From Chloromonas sp. AAM2 (lineage: Eukaryota; Chlorophyta; Chlorophyceae; Chlamydomonadales; Chlamydomonadaceae), in the NCBI GenBank assembly GCA_004335635.1, contig QAXH01006692.1:4762-68761 (forward strand): a stretch of DNA of 64,000 nt. Direction: 5' to 3'. The position numbers and the translations under genes were made by a program. The notes beneath the pieces were generated by a model. It saw only the letters and a program-made list of their open reading frames with translations. It was not told where the DNA came from and searched no databases. Each line of letters begins with the position of its first letter. Position 1 is the first letter of the stretch. Below, piece after piece: positions 23,063-35,362 of the stretch.

Positions 23063-25234
23063 GCACACTCACACACACATACCTGGTTGTACAGATGGTA
23101 CAGGATACCGACAGCCGCCAGATCCATGTAGAAGCGCTGCGCACCCATGGCCGCAATCGCCGAGTCCACGCCGGCCTGCAGCTTGCCTCCCTCCATGATC
23201 AGCGCCCAGGGCACACAGATGATCACAGACACAAGGGTGGTGTACGCGTACACAGCTGTACTGCCTAGGGTTTTGGACATCGCACTGCAGGCAAAGAAAT
23301 AGACAATGGCTTGTGATGGGCATGAAATTTGGCATGGCTCGCACAGGATATCAAAGAAGACAACGGATATGGATGAAGGCTATGGATATCTCAACAGCCT
23401 CTGCATGCTGTGTCTATCATCTCAAAATAGCTGCGAGATGTGCATGACGTGGGCTCATTCTTTCAGATTTTTGCTTACAACCTCTTCAACCCTTATCTGT
23501 AGGGCCAGCTATGTGCAGTAGCTTTGTACTCATGTGCGTGCATATTGATGCCCTTTCTGGTGGTTTCGGGCACTCACAGCTTAGACCAGACGGCGCGGAA
23601 GCCAAAGGTAAGGTTGGATGCCATGGCCGACAGAAAGCCCAACCAGTTGAACGTCAGCTCACCAGCAGACGCCATGGCAACACCAACCTGTGGGCAATGG
23701 CACAAATGGCAGGTCACTCCATGCTACAGGCAGGTCACTCATCCAAGCACGCGCTGAACGCGGTTGGACGTACTAGATGCGCTGAACATATATGTGGCGA
23801 AAGTATGGCACTGGAAAGTTCGTCCTTGCCGCCCTGTTGCTGCGAAGAACCAATCTTGCATGCCTGCAGAAGCGCGCCTATTTCTTGCCATGACCAAGCT
23901 ATTTCTCTTCCGGATCACCATGAGATACTAAACCGCAATGGTGCATGACCGACGCCAGCCCATGTAAAGAATTACTCCCCAAGACAACGCGCTCACCATG
24001 ATAGGTATGAGCGATAGCACTGCGCCAGTGGGTGTCCCTTCTCCCAAAATGAGCTTGGACAGCACTACGTTAAAGGCAGGCTCCAGGGTCTTGACTGTGT
24101 GTGTCAGAGAGATGGCCACGGCAGCGAAAGAGATGTTGGCCGCCACGTGTCCAATGGCATGCATGGAAGCTGGGCCAAAGATTTTGCCAAACTCCTCCTT
24201 GGTGATGACCTACAGGTGCATGAGCAGTTACAGAAACAGCTTGACACAAGCAACAAGCCATGGCAACTACAGCACGCAATGCAGCTTGGTGATTGTGTTT
24301 CGTGATGTGCGTAATCTAGGGCTAAGGGCGTCTTGCAAAACAGTTTGGCGGCTATACACTGTAAGGCCTGCCTTGGTGTTTTGGGAACGTAGGCTTGCCA
24401 TGCGTTCGAGTCAGGGCAGAGGTATCCACTCACCCGGCCAAACGAGGCACCTTTGAAGCCAATGACGTACATGGCGACGCAGTAGATGAGTCCGACTACG
24501 ACATGCACCGTGGAGACGGTGTATGGGAAGGGGAAATATTTGAAGATGCTCTTGTTCAGCAAGTTGAACCCAATGTTGAGTGCGTACCTGTGCCATCAGC
24601 AGAAAAAACACATGAGTGCACTCCAGAACAAAGGTATCGGTGTAGTGTGCTTAGAAGTGCTAGTTAAGGCAAGCCCTGACTGCCGACAGGTGTTGTTGAC
24701 TCACCACATCGCGATGTAGCCAATAGTCACAACATTGGGGGCGAGCTTGGGGCCGGTAACCTTGGCGACGATGCTGCAAGAACAACAGATGGGATGACTG
24801 CCGTCGATCGGAACCCATTTCTGAAACCTTGTTCGGTGCGCAGCACAAACATTTCGCACATACTGCAACGCGCAAAGGTTTGCTGGGTCTGCGATCATAA
24901 AGCCTACGATCTAGGTGGGTTTGAAGAAAAAGCCCCAGACAGGCCTACCTCTCTAGGGGATCCAACTCCTTGGCAGCATCAGCGGATGAGCGCGTGATGA
25001 TCCCAGACCTTGCCGAGTGCAGCGGCAGCAGTCCATGATCCTGAGACGTCTGCGATAACACAGCGATGCACAGTGTGCTTTTCGCAATCTTTGGCTGAGT
25101 TCAGCATGCGTTGCACTCTGACGGCTAGCCACCTGCAGCGGAAGGCGCGTGCGAATGGGTTTTGCTAGGTGCAAAACAGGCGTAGACGCCGCTGTGGCGG
25201 GGCGCAGAATGTTGGTCGTCCTAAGCATCGCCAT
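21888..25234 (-). CDS. Plastid phosphate translocator (triose-phosphate transporter family)
   Basis: Inner-envelope antiporter that exchanges phosphorylated C3-C6 compounds for phosphate. Nine exons, all phase-consistent: 25234-25133, 25049-24949, 24773-24705, 24587-24434, 24209-23997, 23687-23578, 23284-23083, 22521-22417 and 22004-21888, giving 390 residues, the usual size for a precursor. Residues 1 to ~70 are rich in Arg/Ser/Ala/Thr and look like a chloroplast transit peptide. The rest is hydrophobic, with ~10 spans by family. Signature segments: [67 protein letters not shown] and [17 protein letters not shown], the last two holding the conserved Lys/Arg that bind substrate in the family. 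The subtype (TPT, PPT, GPT or XPT) cannot be fixed by eye. The C terminus is Lys-rich ([15 protein letters not shown]). Intron 7 starts with the donor GTATGTGTGTG and enters a CA/TG microsatellite. Confidence 0.92.
23015..23080. repeat. (CA)n microsatellite
   Basis: Nearly pure CA dinucleotide run with a GCGC interruption. It is in intron 7 of the translocator gene and reaches the 5' splice site at 23,082, so the donor itself is embedded in the repeat. Confidence 0.95.
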
Positions 25235-27027
25235 GGTGTTTCGTCTGATGGATAAAGCTCAAGGACGCGAGCTGAGTGAGCTACAAGCGTCACTGGGCTA
25301 ATGGGCAGACGGAGACGACGGGCCATGCAGCAGGAAAATGCAAAGATCCGACGCTAACGCCCACCCACGTGGTGTGCGTTTGTGGGATTGGATTACATGG
25401 ATTGATTCGCTGCTTTCCCGCTCGGCCTCTTGTGTCAGGCCCTGCTGCTGTCCCTTGAATTTCGTGAGCCCTTTGTAAGAAATGCGTGATCCTCAAAAGC
25501 CCATGTAACAGTTTATCAGCACTGTCAGTAGTCTCAGCCGCGATTGCCAGTCAAAGAGCCATGAGACGCCTGTGCGTGATACACCGTCTGCATGCCAATG
25601 GAGCTTGCCACTGTATGCATCATGCCTTGGTTAGGTGCCATTAGGTGCAGCACGTCCTTCTCCTGTGGTGCAGAGTTGTGCGTTAGTATGTATCCCATTG
25701 TCAGCGTGGCACAGACTGAACATGGCAATCTCACGCCAAATAAGCGCTGCGGTCTTAGCGGCTCGACAGCCATGACAAGGCAACACCACAGTTTGAAATT
25801 CCGACCCAGACCTGACCCAGACCTGTCTTTTTTTCCCCTGCAACGTTTCGCCTGGTTTCTTTTGCGAGTAGTTCGGAATGGTGCACCCATCACTGCAAGC
25901 TGGCCAGTATCTGCAAGGGATGAACTGGGCGAACGCAGCCAGCACCGCCTCACAGCCTGCTGGCATCCTCACTGCCATACCCTCCCACGGTATGCCCCTC
26001 CCAAGGCAGCTACTGGCATAAGTAGTTTAATTGGGTCTGTTAATCACCAATAATGCGTCCATGGCACTGCACAGATTGACCCAACTGAGGCTGGCAAAGC
26101 ACAGGGCGGCCATTTCACAGGCTGGCAAGGCACCTGCCTGGAGCTGCTGGCATCTCAATGCAATCCCGGTCCAGCTTAGACGGCAACATAGATGGAGCTG
26201 TGCCCAACACTTCAAAGGCAAACAAGCAGCGCCAGGCAGGGGCCTCAGCTACCGGGCTCGACAGGTTGTTTATCTGAACAGCTGCAAACAAGGACTGCAA
26301 TAATGATTCAGCGTGTTTGGAAAACCCTCCAGCTCGAGAGGCCACGCCCAGCCAAGCCAACGCCCAGGCACTTTCAAGACATGCTGAAAAGCATGGTCAG
26401 CAGCCAAACTTGCAGTTGACAATGAAGGACTGGGTAGCCCAACTTGGAACTAACAATAAGGGACAGGCAGTTAACCTCCATTGGATGGGTAGGAGCTTTT
26501 GATACCATGATTTCGGTGCTGGCATTGAACCCATTACGTCAGCAAGCAGACTAACCAAAAAAAACAAGTTTGCCAGTTCTGGGACAATTTTGAAAACGTC
26601 ACTGGAACTGTTGTTGTCTGGGTCGCAACTTGCTGTGTGGGGTTCTCACAGGGACTGTGGGCATATTGTGTGTGTCCGTATATACCACACCATATCGTGT
26701 GTTGTGGCACACGATACCGCAGGGCCAAATCTGGGACAGTGAACTGAAGATCGTGGTGTGATCATTACACTGTAGATCGTAACCAGCTTCGTAAGATTCC
26801 ACACGTCTCGAAATTCAACAAAACCTCTTGAGGTTCGTATAATCGGAATTGTGAAATCAAGAGGTGGCAAAAAACCTGATTCGTAACTTTGTTTGGACCG
26901 TCGTGTCATGAGATGCGCTAGGAACTACGGTGTTCACGTCATCAAGAATGGGCAAGATGGCTCAGAAGCTTGCCTGCAAGTGTATGTCTCATACACCAAT
27001 CAAAAGCCAACCAGACGTTTTGCACTC
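25235..27027. other. Intergenic between the translocator start and the PELP1-like stop
   Basis: Includes the promoter side of the translocator (start codon at 25234, minus strand) and the 3' flank of the PELP1-like gene. A minus-strand TGTAA (TTACA at 26765-26769) is a candidate poly(A) signal for that gene. One R1 fragment sits at 26,554-26,592. The frames at 25,592-26,303 show no family pattern. Confidence 0.5.
26554..26592 (-). repeat. R1 dispersed repeat, fragment
   Basis: An A-rich lead (ccaaaaaaaacaag) is followed by an exact R1 word, TTTGCCAGTTCTGGGACAAT. Confidence 0.85.
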
Positions 27028-30000
27028 CTACTCCTCTTCACTCTCCTCCTCGCTGCCCCCCATGTCGATATCAGGAAGCGACCCTTCGGAATCACTGCTG
27101 CTGTCGGCGCCAAACACAGGCGGCACGACGGCAGCCGCTGTAGCTGCTACAGCTGGAGGGACGGCGGTAGGCATGGCTGTGGCTGGTGCAGCAGGACCTG
27201 ACGCCTCAAACCTCATTACGGGCTGTACTTCTTCAGCCGTGCCCATTTCCATCCCAGCACCAGTAGCAGCTACAGTGGCTGCAGCAGCACCTGCCCCCAT
27301 TCTCGCACTTCTAGCCACTGTACCAGCTACAGTTTTGCCTGCTGCTTCCGGCGCAGAAACCAGTGATGCAGATGGTTCTTTCTGTGCTTTCTGAGGCCGT
27401 GCTTTTGAGCTGGAAACAGCCGCATGTGCATTGTGTATCTGTGCAGCGGTCAACTCTGCGGTATGAACGGCTGCCACCGGATCCTGGGGCAAATGACCCG
27501 GTCTTGACTCTTCGGTAGCAGGTGGTGGTGCGGCACTGGGTTGGCCTGCCCGGAGTGATGACCACAGTTGTGGGCAAGGCAAAGGTGCCACCTCGCTCAT
27601 ACCTGCACACGTCATGGGGCATGCAGACACACTCAAGATTAGGACAGAGCGAACAGCAAGATATGCCTGATGAATCCCATCTGCCTGTGCGTCAAGCTAG
27701 CTTGCTTGAGGAGACACACTCGAGGAGGCACATGAGGCATGTGGTAGGCATGAAAGCACCTAGTACACATGAAGCACATGGGGGCATGTGGTGCACGTGA
27801 AGGCCATGGAGGTGCTGCACGTGGTAGGTATGCAGGCACATAGTGTCACGGCAAGCATGGAAGCACATGCGGCATGTGATGGGCACACGGCAACATCAGG
27901 ACAGCGCCTCCGGTGATGCCCAAATACCTCAACTTGATCATGTTCAAAGGACAGTTGGCGGGACATGTCCGGACGCATAGCCCATGCTTACCTGCATACG
28001 CATGTCTGACCCCAGTGATGGGTGTGGCGCGTGGGTGCAGCAGAGCCTCCAGGCTAGCCATGGCAGCACGGCTCACGTCTGCCACGGAGGCAGAGCGACT
28101 GGCGGCGCCCTGGCAGAACAACTGAACAGACTGCAGAGGCAGAGGGCGAACATCAACAGGCACAACGCGCTCAGGATGTTGTTGATGTTGTCCTTTAGTC
28201 CGGACAGAAGTGCTCATCAAGGGCAATGCCAGCCAATGGGCAAGTAAACACGGACCAGCCATAACCAGGCATTTCAATATAATGGACAGGTGAGCACGTG
28301 TTGAACGCGGACGTGCGAATGCCATGAAATGGTGGTCGTTCTGGATGAAGAATACCAGGCAAAACACTGTCAGGATCTGCAAATGAGTGGTTTGTGGCAG
28401 CATGGCATGAGATGTGAATGCCATGGAAAGATGACAATCATAGAGCGGCATGACTCACTTATAGATGGGCGCACCTGTGATAAGTAAGGAGGCCTTGTGT
28501 CCAAGGGTGTGACCAGTGTAACCAGGAGTGTGCGCAACGCCTGCGCCCTCAGCCCTTCCAACCCCGCTGCATGAAGTGCTGTCACTGATGCCGGCTCATG
28601 CGCTGCCCTTACCGCTGCCTCGCCTGCCGTTGTCGCCATGTGGTATGCAAGGGTATCAGCCGAGGCACGAACAGCCGCAGGCAGCAGCGGCCCTGCGGCA
28701 CCCACCACTGCAGCCACCAGCTGCAGCGCAGCCTGTGCGGCCGCTGCCGCTCCGCTACCAGCTGCAAAGCATCCAGCCGGTCCGGCAGCGGCTGCAGCAG
28801 CTGCTGCCATCGCTCCCGCACCGGCCGCCGCCTCGGTCGCCTCTGTAAGCTTCGCTTTCTTCGACATTGTCTTGCCTGCACCCGCCGGCCCGTTCATTAG
28901 CGTTCCAGCGCCGCCCGCATTTCCTGTGCCTAGCGCTGCAGCAGCTGCAGTGGTGCCTTCCGGTGTCCAACCATAGAGCTCCACCGTCACTGCCCCGAGA
29001 GCATCAACCGCAATGGTCCGGGCGATGTACGTCCCGCCACACGGCGTCCCGCAGGACGTACTTGCAAGGCGGTGAAGTGAAGTGCGGCCGGCCGAGCCGA
29101 CTGCGGCCGCTGCCCCCGGCCCAAGCGCCCGCAACCGCCGCAACTGCTCTGCCAACAGCCGGCCGAGTGCAGCGTGCAGCGGTAGCATAGCTGGCCCGGC
29201 GGCAACTACCAGCGTGCTGAGTAGGTCGCAGGCACGGGCCTGGAGCGAAGGGAGAGCGGCTTGGAGTTGTTGGAAACCGCCTGTGGATGGCGGGACGCGA
29301 CCTGTGGCTAGCACTTGAGCGGCGGAGAACCGGAGAAGACGGGATGCCAGATGCATTACAGGGCCGCTGCGGGCAAACAAATATCACACATAGTATCATG
29401 GTTGGTTTACAAAGTTCTTGATTGAATGAGCTTTCATTTGAGATGTGAGACTCCTCGTGTGCTAGTGATATTCTTTTATGATTGGTTCGCTCGCTGCTCG
29501 TCACTGAGCAGTACAGCTAAAGGGAAAATATGTAACGGGCGAGGTTGCATGTCCACACGGAAAAACGCACCTTGGCACTGCAATGGTTTCATTTGAGATG
29601 CGAGTACCCTGAGATGTGGGACACATCCCTTAAGCGCATGAAATCTTTAAGTGAAGGAAAATGAGACTCCTCGTGTGCTGGTGATATCTGCAAGTCCCAT
29701 TTTGATCAGTTTTCGGTGGTTATCCCACAGCCCATGCAGTCTCTTAGCGCACCAAGGCAGAGGCACAGGAGAGGGATATGCGCCAGTCGAGAGATGCTGT
29801 GCCGCCTCCATGCCTGCATGCGCCACTTCTGCCAGCAGCTTCACCGTAGCTCCCTGCACTCGCCGCTGTGCATTTCCGCCCGCTTCCACACCTCCCATCA
29901 ACCCCGACAAAACTAGCAACGCGCCAGAGGTAGTTGTGTCTGCCTGTGATGCCTGTTGCTGGCTACTGACAGTGAGCCGGGCACGGCATGCAGATGCAGC

Positions 30001-31459
30001 AGCTTGATCATCCAGCCCCATCAGCATCACATCCAACACATCATGTACAGATAGCAGTAAGCGACGGTACAGCTCACTGTACGTTACTGCATCGCCCTGT
30101 ATGCGAGGTAGTGCTGCGAGGCAAGCGGCAGCTGCTGACCGGCCGCGGGGTGAACCAGCAGGGGCAACCATGGCGGCTGCTATGGCGGTTTCTAAAACAG
30201 CTGCATGGTTTCGGAGGCTAGCTGGAGCTACGTCGATAAGACGCGTGATGAGTTGCAGTGCTGCAATGGCTGGGGCGGCCCATGCTTGGCCTTGGAGAGA
30301 GATGAGGGGAAGGGCAAGGCCACAGGCTCGGGACGCTAGGGCGGATGCTTCCCGCCTCACGCCTCCCACTTCCATCACATCACCCAACCTGTACAGCAAC
30401 AAGTCCAGCACTGCACTTGAACAACGCAACAGGTCAAGCGATGCATGAACTTCATGATCTCTCAAGCCAGGCTGGCGGCATGTCAGGCACAACCGAACAA
30501 CATGGAATTGCGCCTGCTAGCGCAGCCTCTGTTGAGCAGGGCCAGGATTGGGTTTGGTCTAACCCATGTCACTGCATTGCTTGTCATTGCACTGCTTGTC
30601 ACTGTCCAGCGCGTCCTGGCTGTTGCACAACGCACATGATCTCGTTCTGTCCACAGTAATCACGTTGAAATTGGCATTCGCCTACTTTCACAAAGGCTTG
30701 GTCGCTCTTGTTGTGCATCCGGTCTGACAAACCCACCTTGTGAAAATATGAGCAGCTGCACTGCACGTAGTCTGGAATGCATTGGCCAGTAGCAGCGCTG
30801 CTGATGATCTGGCCACGCCCTGCTGCTCTTGAGCTAGAGCATGCGGCCGCTTACGCTGCTGCTGCTGCTGAGTTCCTTGCTGCTGGCTACTAGCTGGTTC
30901 CTCTAGCCGCTGCAGCATTCCATCCCGCTGCTGCTTGAGAAGGTCGAGCAGAAGGCCCAGCCACTGTTGATAGCCGAGCAGCAGCCTGGGCATGTCGCAT
31001 GCAGTCGCGCTAGCTGCTAGCAGCCGAGTGAGCTGGATCTGCTGCACAATCTGCAGGCCAGCATGCAATCATCATCTGCGTTGCGTCCATACCTCAGTTT
31101 GACACTGGTTTGATGTCTGTCAGAAACTCAGGTGCATGCATTGGTTGAGGTGGGGTGGATGCAGCCGTACATGCATGACAGAAGATGCAACCTCTTGATA
31201 CAGTCAACTTGCGCACCTGGTCTGTCTGCTGCAGAGCCTTCACCAGAGCATTGAACCATGTGTCCACTGCCTGTCCAGCCTCCCGTCGGCGGCTACTGCT
31301 GGCGGGCTGCAACGGCGCCTCCGACACCAATCGCGAGGCGACAAGCACCTTGCACATCTCAGTAGTGCGTGTGCTAGACAGCTGGTGCAGGGCTTCATTT
31401 ACTGTGGAGGCGAAGCCCCGCAGCTGGGAAGCCCTGACAAGCGCAACCCCGTCCATCAT
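27028..31459 (-). CDS. PELP1: PELP1/RIX1-like ribosome biogenesis protein
   Basis: Homologue of the scaffold of the Rix1/PELP1 complex, which acts in nucleolar ITS2 processing and 60S maturation. Exons: 31459-31217, 31050-30737, 30460-29753, 29366-28475, 28130-27992 and 27602-27028. Phases close at every junction and give ~956 residues. The start is the first of two adjacent ATGs at 31459. The N-terminal two thirds are alpha-helical and HEAT-like: WFNALVKALQQTDQ, then LLLDLLKQQRDGMLQ, then CLAALPRIQGDAVTYSELYR, the segment most like the plant RIX1 domain. The middle is an Ala/Gly-rich expansion with a Lys cluster (MSKKAKL), a possible nuclear signal. The protein ends in an acidic tail (DSEGSLPDIDMG, then EEESEEE), which matches the acidic, PDI-containing C terminus of plant PELP1 proteins. 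It is divergent from the gene at 31,642, with 182 bp between start codons. The exon 2-exon 3 acceptor (CTTGAG) is the weakest site. Confidence 0.75.
29425..29700. repeat. Intronic direct repeat in the PELP1-like gene
   Basis: The word GAGACTCCTCGTGTGCT.GTG occurs at ~29,448 and ~29,664, and CATTTGAGATG.GAG at ~29,437 and ~29,589, all in the intron between 29752 and 29367. A related GTGACTCCTCGTGT is next to the R1 fragment at ~3,181. Confidence 0.65.
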
Positions 31460-31641
31460 GCAAGATGCCCTAACCCGAGTAGCGGGCGAGTTCCGGCTAA
31501 TCAATGACAGATGCCTCAGTAGCTGGCGGCCGATGCGCCATCGTAACCGGCATCATGCGTTTCTAGGGTTTGGACCGGTGCCTGTACTCTGGCTTGCGCA
31601 CTTGCAATTACATCCAGAGTTTGGTGACCAGCTCAAGAGAA
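31460..31641. promoter_or_regulatory. Short bidirectional promoter region
   Basis: Only 182 bp separate the start codons of the divergent PELP1-like gene (31459, minus) and the UIM/EF-hand gene (31642, plus). Both 5' UTRs and both core promoters must fit here. I see no clear TATA box. Confidence 0.6.
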
Positions 31642-33963
31642 ATGAGTGACACTGGGGACTCAGAATCTAAGTCTGGGTCAGAGTCTGGGTCAGGGTCTGG
31701 GTCAGCTGAACCAGAACCAGGTCCTGGAAAGGATGAGGCAACCTTGCAACAGCACATGAATGACTACGAGGCTGAGAGGCGGGAGCGCATGCAGCGAAAC
31801 CAAGCGATGCTGCTGCAACTTGCGGTAGGCGATGGTATCCACCAACCATGTGTTTGTATACCCTTGCTCGTGAACGTTAGCCTTCCATGCTACTCGCATG
31901 CATTGTGCCATAGACTGTTCCATGTCATTGGCCAGCTTTATGCCTTATGCATCGTTGCATGTCGCTTCCATGCTAACGACAGCCTGTTCCACGCCACCCT
32001 CTGCACGCCTCATGCCCTTTCCTGCACTGTGTTTCATGTCTGGACGTGACTTGTATAGGTGCCTTCAGCCGCCGCAAAGCTGGCAGCCACTCTGCAGGAC
32101 CCACTTACAGCTAACCATTCTCCTCAGTCAGAAGCCAAGTCTAAGGCTTCCAAGTCTGCAACTGCCAGCCTTCCAGCCCGTGCCCGATCCTCTCGACAAT
32201 CTGCTGCCCAGGCACAGCAGCGGCTCAAGCAGCAATCAAAAGGTATGCTCGCTGTGCAGGCGTGGGCACTGGAGCATGTGGCGCAAAACCCCAGACAAGA
32301 GCACAAGTGACATGGCTGACAACTGCATTTGGTAGCAGCAAGATAATTGCAAGTTTGTAAACCTTGCCCTACTTTCTGGCAGCAGGCAATGAAGGAACCT
32401 GGTGTGCTTTAGAACCATTCACAGACATGTGCGTGACCATGTGACACACGGCACAACGATACTTGCTATCCACGCTGTGCGCATTGTGCAGTTGCGTCCT
32501 CCAGTGAAGATGACGAGGGGAGAGCTGCAGACAAGGTGGCGGGAAAGAGGCCTGCACTGCGCAGTGGGCGCACAGCCATGGCACCGTCAAGCAAGAGGTG
32601 CGTGCATTTGTTGCTTTGAGCACAGCACCACACACTGCTTTGCAGTACAATCGTTGCGTTCTGCAAAGCATGACAATCGTTGCCAGCCTGCACGCTTTCA
32701 CATCTTGCTGCTTCTGCGCAAGGCAAGTTCAGAAGCTTGTCCTCTGCCATGTGTCTACCTGACTCATTGACATGTGCATCGTTGCATGACATCATTGAGC
32801 ATGTGCTCGGCATTCAACGACATGCATCTGGCCTTGAGTCAACAATACCAATCAAGCCAACTCGCCTGGCAGTGTTCTGATACTGATATCTGTCAGTTGT
32901 GACCATTAATATCGTGCGGTCCTGAATGAAATCAACAAGCACATGTGCTCGGCCCCGGACTGTATCATCCACAGATCCCAATGTCACGTACTGATACCCA
33001 TCGGTTGTAATATATGCCAGTTGATATTATCATTGCGGTCCTGACTGCAGGCGGCGACGTACGGGTGCTGATGGTGCCCCCTCAAGCAGTGACGATTCAT
33101 ACGTCATCAGCGATGAGCCAGGGGAGGACGAGCAAGATGAGGAAGCGGAGGACGATGCCGGTGTTCAGGTTCAGGCTGATAGCGAGCAGCCAGACAGCGG
33201 CAGCGAAGGCGCAAGGCCGGCATCGGATGCAGAAGAAGATGAATGGGACGCTGAGCAGCTGCAGCAAGCACTAGCAGCATCACTTGGACAAACAAAAGGG
33301 GAGGGAGAGGCATCTGCGCCAAGGGGCAAGGCAAGAGCACGGGGACAGGCACAAGCAGAGACTCCTAAAGGAACGGAAGGGAATGAAGAGGGGTCTGCGT
33401 CGAGGGGCAAGGCAAGAACGCGGGGACAGGCACTAGCAGCGTCCGTTGAACAAGCGGAAGGAGATGGGAAGGGACCGACGCCCAAAGGCAAGGCGTGGGG
33501 GCAAGGACAGGCACTAGCAGCGCGTCCTCAACCAACCGAGGGGGATACCGAGAAGCCCACGCCGAGGGGTAAGGCACGGGGACGAGGGCAAGCACCAGCC
33601 GAGTCTCCTACTGAACCCAAAGCGGATGGGGACGGACCTGCACTAAGGGGCAAGGGCCGGACACGGGGCCGGGGCCGGGGGCGGGGCCGTGGCGACAGCC
33701 GTCCCGCTCTAACTGTCACTGAGTCAGACGTCTTGCACCTCTTTGAGCAGCTGTGCTCCGGAACCAAGGGTGTGATCACACACAGGTCACTCACGGGTGC
33801 AATGGAGAGGCTAGGCATGGATGCAGACGAAGAGAGGGTGGCATGTATGCTAGGCTGGGCGGAGGAAGCGGCGCAGGGCCAAGAGAGGAGCAGAATGAAC
33901 AAGAGCGGGCTGTCATTTGAGGCGTTCCAAGAGCTGGTGGCCACGCTGGTGGCACAGCGTTAG
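31642..33963 (+). CDS. Acidic nuclear-type protein: UIM, 27-residue RGKAR repeats, EF-hand-like C terminus
   Basis: Not a family I recognise. Exons 31642-31824, 32059-32242, 32492-32597 and 33051-33963 join in phase to 461 residues. The N terminus is acidic Ser/Gly-Glu-rich, followed by DYEAERRERMQRNQAML, a short helix seen near the N terminus of many plant nuclear proteins. The middle is basic and Ser-rich, then strongly acidic. DEWDAEQLQQALAASLGQ fits a ubiquitin-interacting motif (acidic lead, Leu-x-x-Ala-x-x-x-Ser). Four exact-length 27-residue repeats follow, each starting (P/S)(R/K)GKA and containing G-Q-A, and the array ends in an Arg-Gly run (RGRGRGRGRGD) like an AT-hook or RGG element. 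The last ~75 residues (VLHLFEQLCSGTKGVITHRS, then SGLSFEAFQELVATLV) resemble a degenerate EF-hand pair that lacks most Ca ligands. TGTAA at 34101-34105 is a good poly(A) signal. A chromatin or ubiquitin-linked role is inference. Confidence 0.8.
33300..33660 (+). repeat. 81-bp coding tandem repeat x 4 plus partial
   Basis: Four units of exactly 27 codons, each with an RGKAR.RGQA core and an acidic second half, and a fifth truncated unit that turns into an Arg-Gly run. The preceding UIM segment (QQALAASLGQTKGEGEASA) resembles the second half of a unit, so it may be an ancestral repeat. Confidence 0.85.
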
Positions 33964-35362
33964 TCATGGTTGGACCATTCGCTGGCAAGTTTCTATGACT
34001 GCTTTGTTGTTGTCACATGGTGTGGGAAGGACGACTGTGTCTGTGTGATGGAATTCATTGCTTCGTTGCACCAGTGGTTCTCTGGTCGAGCATGGCGTCC
34101 TGTAACTTGCAGCATGTTTGTTGGCATGTCAGTTGCACAGTCCAGACAGATAGCGTCAGGTGTGTATCAGTTTCCTTGCATTTCATGTTGTAGGTCAAGT
34201 CAGCCAGCTTTCGTGTCCGCTTTGCTGTTCTATTGGTAGCATGTTGGAATAGTGGAGTGGACGTTGCTGTTGGCGACAATAGGCACCGGTGACTACAATG
34301 CAGCTTCAGCGGATCAAGCTGTTTCCAATTGGATCCTTAAGCACACAGGTGCATTCGTCCATGCCCTGTGTGCATGTAGCCGTATGTTTGGTACACAACA
34401 CGAGGACAAGACACTGCCACTGACCACGTGGCAAAGCCAAAGTTGACGCATTACCCACACCTTGTACAGTACAATTAGCAGCGAGCATGTGACCACCGAG
34501 TGGCAGAGGCTAGCCTGCTTGACAACTGCACTGTAATTGTGTTCATTGACTCACAGGGTAAGACATCGACTTACAGTGTCAAGTATGATTGCACAGGGCA
34601 CCAAATAAATGTCATCACTGACTAGCTGACCAGCTCAGACAAGCACTTCCACTGTCTAGCTGGCAAAGCCTTGGCCAAACTCAACGCGTTTAGCTACACT
34701 AGCCATGTCCGGTGGTCGCTGTACGATCAGCAGTGAGCACGTGACATCTCATTCACTCACTGCAGAGTCTGGCAAGCAGGCCCCTTGCTTTGTGGCGTGA
34801 AACAAACTCAACTCCATGCTGAACAGCCAACTTGTTCCAAACCTCCAGCCTGGCAGTCTTGAGGTTCACATATGGAAAAGCTAGTGCATGCAATCGTCTG
34901 ACTTGGCCAAGCTGGGGGAACACCGTGAACAGTTTAGCAACGTGGCGTTGCCTAGCCCAGACGTGGCAAATGCAGCATTCAGATGAGTTTTATAACTGCG
35001 TGGAGGCTCGTGAACGCTTTCTGCACCAAGGTTTCTCTCTCTCCGTCAATCAACCCACTGTGTGAAGAGGGAGTTACATGCCCTAGCAGGCCTGCCAATC
35101 GAGGGATCAGTGACTGCAGAGCTGTCAAGCCACGCACGGAGTGAAACATGCACTCCTGCTGGCCAGTGCTGACCCTTTGGTGCCCACACAGCACTGCACC
35201 ACATCATGGCCCTGACCCGGCCATGACATACGTGAACCACCCAGCTGTTATCACCCATCAATGCGAGCGTGACTACGCGGGTTGATAGCGCTGCCTCAGC
35301 AGCCTCCTTGCAAAACGTCATCAGACACGCCCAGTGCATTGCCTCAGACCAGAAGCACCGCC
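33964..35362. other. Intergenic between convergent genes
   Basis: 3' UTR of the UIM/EF-hand gene (TGTAA 34101) and of the EF-hand gene on the minus strand (TTACA at 35074-35078, read as TGTAA on the minus strand). No coding signal was seen in between. Confidence 0.55.

Noticed and set aside
22845..23156. ORFs rich in VCVCVC or THTHTH
   Set aside because: Translation of the CA/TG microsatellite in a translocator intron.
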